64,000 nt of DNA, from positions 1,736,001 through 1,800,000 of the forward strand of contig OZ251994.1 in NCBI GenBank assembly GCA_965246925.1, in the 5' to 3' direction. The stretch is from JANPPS01 sp965246925. GTDB taxonomy: Bacteria; Pseudomonadota; Alphaproteobacteria; Acetobacterales; Acetobacteraceae. A program made the translations under genes and the position numbers. Below the pieces are notes generated by a model that did no database searches, was not told where the DNA came from, and saw nothing but the letters and a program-made list of their open reading frames with translations. Within the stretch, counting starts at the first letter, position 1. Each line of letters starts with the position of its first letter. Of this stretch, positions 61,045-64,000 are shown one piece after another.

Positions 61045-62046
61045 ATGCCCAACATCACCCGTCGCCTGGTCATGGCCAGCGCGCTCTGCACCCCCGCGCT
61101 GCCCGGCCGCGCCCGTGCTGCGGCGACACTCAAGATCTCGACCTCATTGCCCAACGACCCGGAGTTCTCCGTCGGGCGCATGTGGTACGACCTTTTCCTG
61201 CCCCGGCTCAAGGCCGCGACGGACGGGCAGGTCGCGACGCAGTTCTTCCCCGACAACCAGCTCGGCCAAGAAGCCGACGTCGTAAACCAGGTAAAGGCCG
61301 GCGTCGTCGACATGATGCTGGCCGGCACCCCGATCTGGAGCAATATCGCGCCCGAGTTCGGCGTGTTCGATTTGGGCTACGTGTTCAGCGACTATGACCA
61401 CATGCGCCGGGCCGCGCAGTCTCCGGCCGGTATCGCGCTGCTGCAATCGCTGACGCAGAAGGCCAACACGCACCTACCCTCGCTCGGCCGCAATCTGGGC
61501 GCCCGCAACTTCCTGACCAAGTTCGCCTTCACCGACCCATCCGGCCTGGCCGGGCGCAAGATCCGCTCCCTGCCGTCCCCGGTGGTGACGGAGACCGTGC
61601 GGCTGATGGGCGCATCGGCCACGCCCATGGCGTTCGGTGAAATCTACACCGGGCTGCAGGCCGGCGTGATCGATGGCCTGGAGCATGACGCGCCGACCAT
61701 CCTATCGGCCAAGTTCTACGAGACGGCCAAGAACCTCACGCTGACCCGGCACATCCACAACCCCTTCGCCGCCTTCGTCAGCGACCGCACGCTGCAGCGC
61801 CTGGCGCCCAATCTGCGGGACGGCCTGTTGCAGGCGATCGCCGAGACCACGGACGAGCAGTTCCGCCGCGCCTCGCAGATCGAGGCGGACGCGATGGAGG
61901 CGCTGAAGGCCAAGGGGGTCACGATCGCCACCTGCGACCGCGAGCCGTTCCGCGAGCGGGTGCGCCCGATGTGGGAGCGGTTCGCCGAGAAGACCCCGGG
62001 CGCCCGTCCGATGCTGGACGCCATCGTAGCGGCGGGCAAGGCCTGA
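61045..62046 (+). CDS. TRAP transporter solute-binding protein (DctP family)
   Basis: Protein of 333 residues with a signal peptide (TRRLVMASALCTPALPGRARA). DctP pattern: KISTSLPNDPEFSVGRMWYDLFLPRLKAATDG, FFPDNQLGQEADVVNQVKAGVVDMML, KIRSLPSPVVTETVRLMGASATPMAFGEIYTGLQAGVIDGLE (the conserved carboxylate-binding Arg region). Probable ligand is an organic acid. Followed 3 bp later by the fused membrane component. Confidence 0.92.
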   Translation: MPNITRRLVMASALCTPALPGRARAAATLKISTSLPNDPEFSVGRMWYDLFLPRLKAATDGQVATQFFPDNQLGQEADVVNQVKAGVVDMMLAGTPIWSNIAPEFGVFDLGYVFSDYDHMRRAAQSPAGIALLQSLTQKANTHLPSLGRNLGARNFLTKFAFTDPSGLAGRKIRSLPSPVVTETVRLMGASATPMAFGEIYTGLQAGVIDGLEHDAPTILSAKFYETAKNLTLTRHIHNPFAAFVSDRTLQRLAPNLRDGLLQAIAETTDEQFRRASQIEADAMEALKAKGVTIATCDREPFRERVRPMWERFAEKTPGARPMLDAIVAAGKA

Positions 62047-62049
62047 CCG

Positions 62050-63918
62050 TTGGCGGCGTCCGCCCTCGTTCAAGCCAGGGGCGGGCTATGGCGGCGGTCG
62101 GTCGGCACGCTGCAGATTGCGGTCGAGGTCACGTCTGCCGTGCTGCTCGCGGCGGACCTGGCGGTCGTCATGTATTCCGTCGTGGCGCGCTATTTCTTCA
62201 GCGCCGCGCCGGTCTGGGCGGACGACGTAGCGCGGATGCTGCTGCTGGCCATCAGCTTCCTGGGCGCCGCGGCGGCGCTGGCCCGGGGTGAGAACGCGGG
62301 TGTCGTGTTCTTTGTCGAGAAACTCAGCATGCGGGCGCAGCGCCGGGCGGCGGCGGCGGTGGCGCTGGCCGTGCTGCTGGTCGCGGTGTCGCTGGCCTGG
62401 AACGGCGCCGCGCTACTGCAGGATACCGCCGGCCAGACCGTCGGCTCCGGCTTGCCGCAGGAGGCGTTCGTCGTCCCGCTATGCTTGGCCGCGTCCGCGA
62501 TGGCGGTGTTCGCCCTCGATGGCTTGCGCCATCACAGCCCGGGCGACGTGCTGGCGGCGCTGGCCGCGTTCGCCGCCCTGGCCGGCGCCTGGTGGGTAGG
62601 GACGGCGTTCTTCCCGGACGAGCCACCCGTGCAGCTCGCCATGGGAATCGTATTCGTGCTGGGCCTGCTGGCCGGGGTGCCGATCGCCTTCGTGCTGGCG
62701 CTCTCGGCCCTGGTGTTCATCTGGACCGGCGACGCATTGCCCGGCGAGTTCTTCGCCCAGCAGGTCGCGCGCGGGATCGATAACTTCGTCCTGCTGTCGA
62801 TCCCGTTCTTCATCCTGGTCGGCTACCTGATGGAGGCGAACGGCATGTCCGTCCGGCTCATCGCGTTGCTGCAGCGCCTGGTCGGGCGGGTGCGCGGCGG
62901 GCTCGACGTGGTCATGGTGCTGAGCATGGTCGTGTTCTCCGGCATCTCGGGCTCCAAGATGGCGGACGTGGCGGCGGTCGGCTCCGTCCTCGTGCCGGCC
63001 GCCCGGCGGTCAGGCCAGAAACCCGGGGACGCCGTGGCGCTGCTGGCCGCGTCGGCGGTGATGGCCGAGACGATCCCGCCCTGCGTGAACCTGATCATCT
63101 TAGGCTTCGTCGCCAACATCTCGATCGGCGGCCTGTTCATGGCGGGCCTCGTGCCCGCGGCGCTGATGGCGGCGGCGCTGATCGGCATGGTAATCCTGCT
63201 AGGCAGGCCCGGCGGCAGGGCCGCTCCAGTGCTGGCTCCATCGCTGGCGCCGGCCGAGGGCGGCATGGTCCTGAGCGGCGTGGCGGCCGCCGGCCTGATC
63301 GTCCTGATCTTCGGCGGCTACCGGTCCGGCTTCGCCACCGCGACCGAGATCTCGGCGTTCGCCAACGTATACGCGCTGCTGATCGGCGGGATCGCGTTCC
63401 GGGAGACGTCGTGGCGCAATGTCGGGCCCGTCATGCGGCATGCGGCCGCGCGGTCGGGCATGATCCTGTTCATTGTCGCCATGGCGCAGGCGCTGGCCTA
63501 CGTGCTGACGTTGCAGCAAATCCCGCATGCCATCGCGGCGGTGATGGTCACGCTCGCCTCGGCGCACGGGGCGTGGCTGTTCATGCTGGTGTCGATCGCC
63601 ATCCTGGTCATCATGGGGTCGGTGCTGGAGGGGGCGGCGGCGCTGATCATCTTCGGCCCGCTCCTGATGCCCGTGGCACGGCAGCTGGGGATCGACCCGC
63701 TGCATTACGGGATCGTGCTGGTGATCGCCATGGGCGTGGGCCTGTTTGCGCCGCCGCTCGGGCTCGGGCTGTACGCATCTTGCCTCGTGGGCGGCGTACG
63801 GCTCGAGGAGACGGTGGTGCCGATCCTGAAATACCTCGGCCTCTTGCTGGCCTGCCTCGTGCTGATCGCGCTCGTGCCGGGCCTCTCCACGTTTGTGCCG
63901 CGCCATACGGGATACTGA
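62050..63918 (+). CDS. TRAP transporter fused membrane protein (DctQM)
   Basis: Protein of 622 residues combining DctQ (about 1-150, four segments, RYFFSAAPVWADDVARMLLLAISFLGAAAALARGENAGV) and DctM (from about 190: GLLAGVPIAFVLALSALVFI, FVLLSIPFFILVGYLMEANGMSVRL, VFSGISGSKMADVAAVGSVL). It drives uptake with the sodium or proton gradient. TTG start at 62050, 3 bp after the dctP stop. RraA-type gene follows by 1 bp. Confidence 0.93.
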   Translation: MAASALVQARGGLWRRSVGTLQIAVEVTSAVLLAADLAVVMYSVVARYFFSAAPVWADDVARMLLLAISFLGAAAALARGENAGVVFFVEKLSMRAQRRAAAAVALAVLLVAVSLAWNGAALLQDTAGQTVGSGLPQEAFVVPLCLAASAMAVFALDGLRHHSPGDVLAALAAFAALAGAWWVGTAFFPDEPPVQLAMGIVFVLGLLAGVPIAFVLALSALVFIWTGDALPGEFFAQQVARGIDNFVLLSIPFFILVGYLMEANGMSVRLIALLQRLVGRVRGGLDVVMVLSMVVFSGISGSKMADVAAVGSVLVPAARRSGQKPGDAVALLAASAVMAETIPPCVNLIILGFVANISIGGLFMAGLVPAALMAAALIGMVILLGRPGGRAAPVLAPSLAPAEGGMVLSGVAAAGLIVLIFGGYRSGFATATEISAFANVYALLIGGIAFRETSWRNVGPVMRHAAARSGMILFIVAMAQALAYVLTLQQIPHAIAAVMVTLASAHGAWLFMLVSIAILVIMGSVLEGAAALIIFGPLLMPVARQLGIDPLHYGIVLVIAMGVGLFAPPLGLGLYASCLVGGVRLEETVVPILKYLGLLLACLVLIALVPGLSTFVPRHTGY

Positions 63919-63919
63919 C

Positions 63920-64000
63920 ATGACGGACATCACCCCTGACCACCTGGCCCGGCTGGCACGCTGCTCCAGCGGCTCGCTGACCACGGAGCTATACCGGCTC
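63920..64000 (+). CDS. RraA-family protein, 3'-truncated
   Basis: First 27 residues only (MTDITPDHLARLARCSS, then GSLTTELYRL); the window ends inside the gene. The LxxLTTxLxxx start is like the N terminus of RraA-family aldolases (4-hydroxy-4-methyl-2-oxoglutarate/HMG aldolase relatives) that often follow TRAP transporters for hydroxy acids. Identification is tentative given the length. Confidence 0.45.
   Translation, partial: MTDITPDHLARLARCSSGSLTTELYRL

Overview
The window is about 64 kb of very GC-rich, gene-dense DNA from an alphaproteobacterium. It is most likely a free-living heterotroph of the Acetobacteraceae or a related Rhodospirillales lineage. The placement rests on GC content, an alphaproteobacterial glycerol ABC operon (glpDSTPQUVK), minCDE, and the many GTG/TTG starts and ATGA/TGATG gene overlaps. 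It is family-level inference, since no rRNA or tRNA is visible. The genes are dominated by solute uptake: parts of eight ABC systems, one TRAP system, one MFS carrier and one TonB-dependent receptor.

Left part (1-17 kb): a truncated cytochrome c with a substrate-binding protein and an ABC ATPase, which look like the tail of a PQQ-dehydrogenase cluster; an MHS carrier + MBOAT + SGNH O-acetylation operon on the minus strand; a serine-hydrolase remnant; an FrhB/BciB-like Fe-S flavoprotein; a sugar ABC importer with a tagatose/psicose 3-epimerase-like isomerase; a PAS-PAS-GGDEF-EAL protein whose EAL half is degenerate; and minCDE.

Middle (17-43 kb): a TetR/VOC pair with a small secreted protein and a perfect palindromic operator; a tightly overlapping operon of PurD-like ATP-grasp ligase, methyltransferase and oligopeptide-type ABC importer without ATPases; a TPR protein; then the complete glycerol regulon glpR-glpD-glpS-glpT-glpP-glpQ-glpU-glpV-glpK plus a DUF6065 gene; a 2OG-Fe(II) oxygenase; and a minus-strand operon dhaK-dhaL-ABC ATPase-permease-binding protein-SDR. 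The last is best explained as uptake and catabolism of a C4 polyol such as threitol.

Right part (43-64 kb): a small, lower-GC, partly decayed island (vapBC, an AAA-ATPase remnant, an HNH nuclease gene and broken reading frames) separates that operon from an RpiB-family isomerase that could complete the tetritol pathway. Plus-strand genes follow: an NMT1/TauA-type ABC importer, a VOC protein, a second ABC importer without ATPase, and a cupin. Then come a TonB-dependent receptor behind a perfect Zur-like palindrome, an orphan molybdenum hydroxylase large subunit with an E-to-Q change at the catalytic position, a DAO-type oxidoreductase, an alpha/beta hydrolase, an orphan NMT1-type binding protein, and a TRAP transporter followed by the start of an apparent RraA-family gene.

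No CRISPR array, rRNA, tRNA, insertion sequence or prophage was found. The least described parts are the ATP-grasp/methyltransferase/peptide-importer operon, the polyol operon, the decayed island and the regulatory palindromes.
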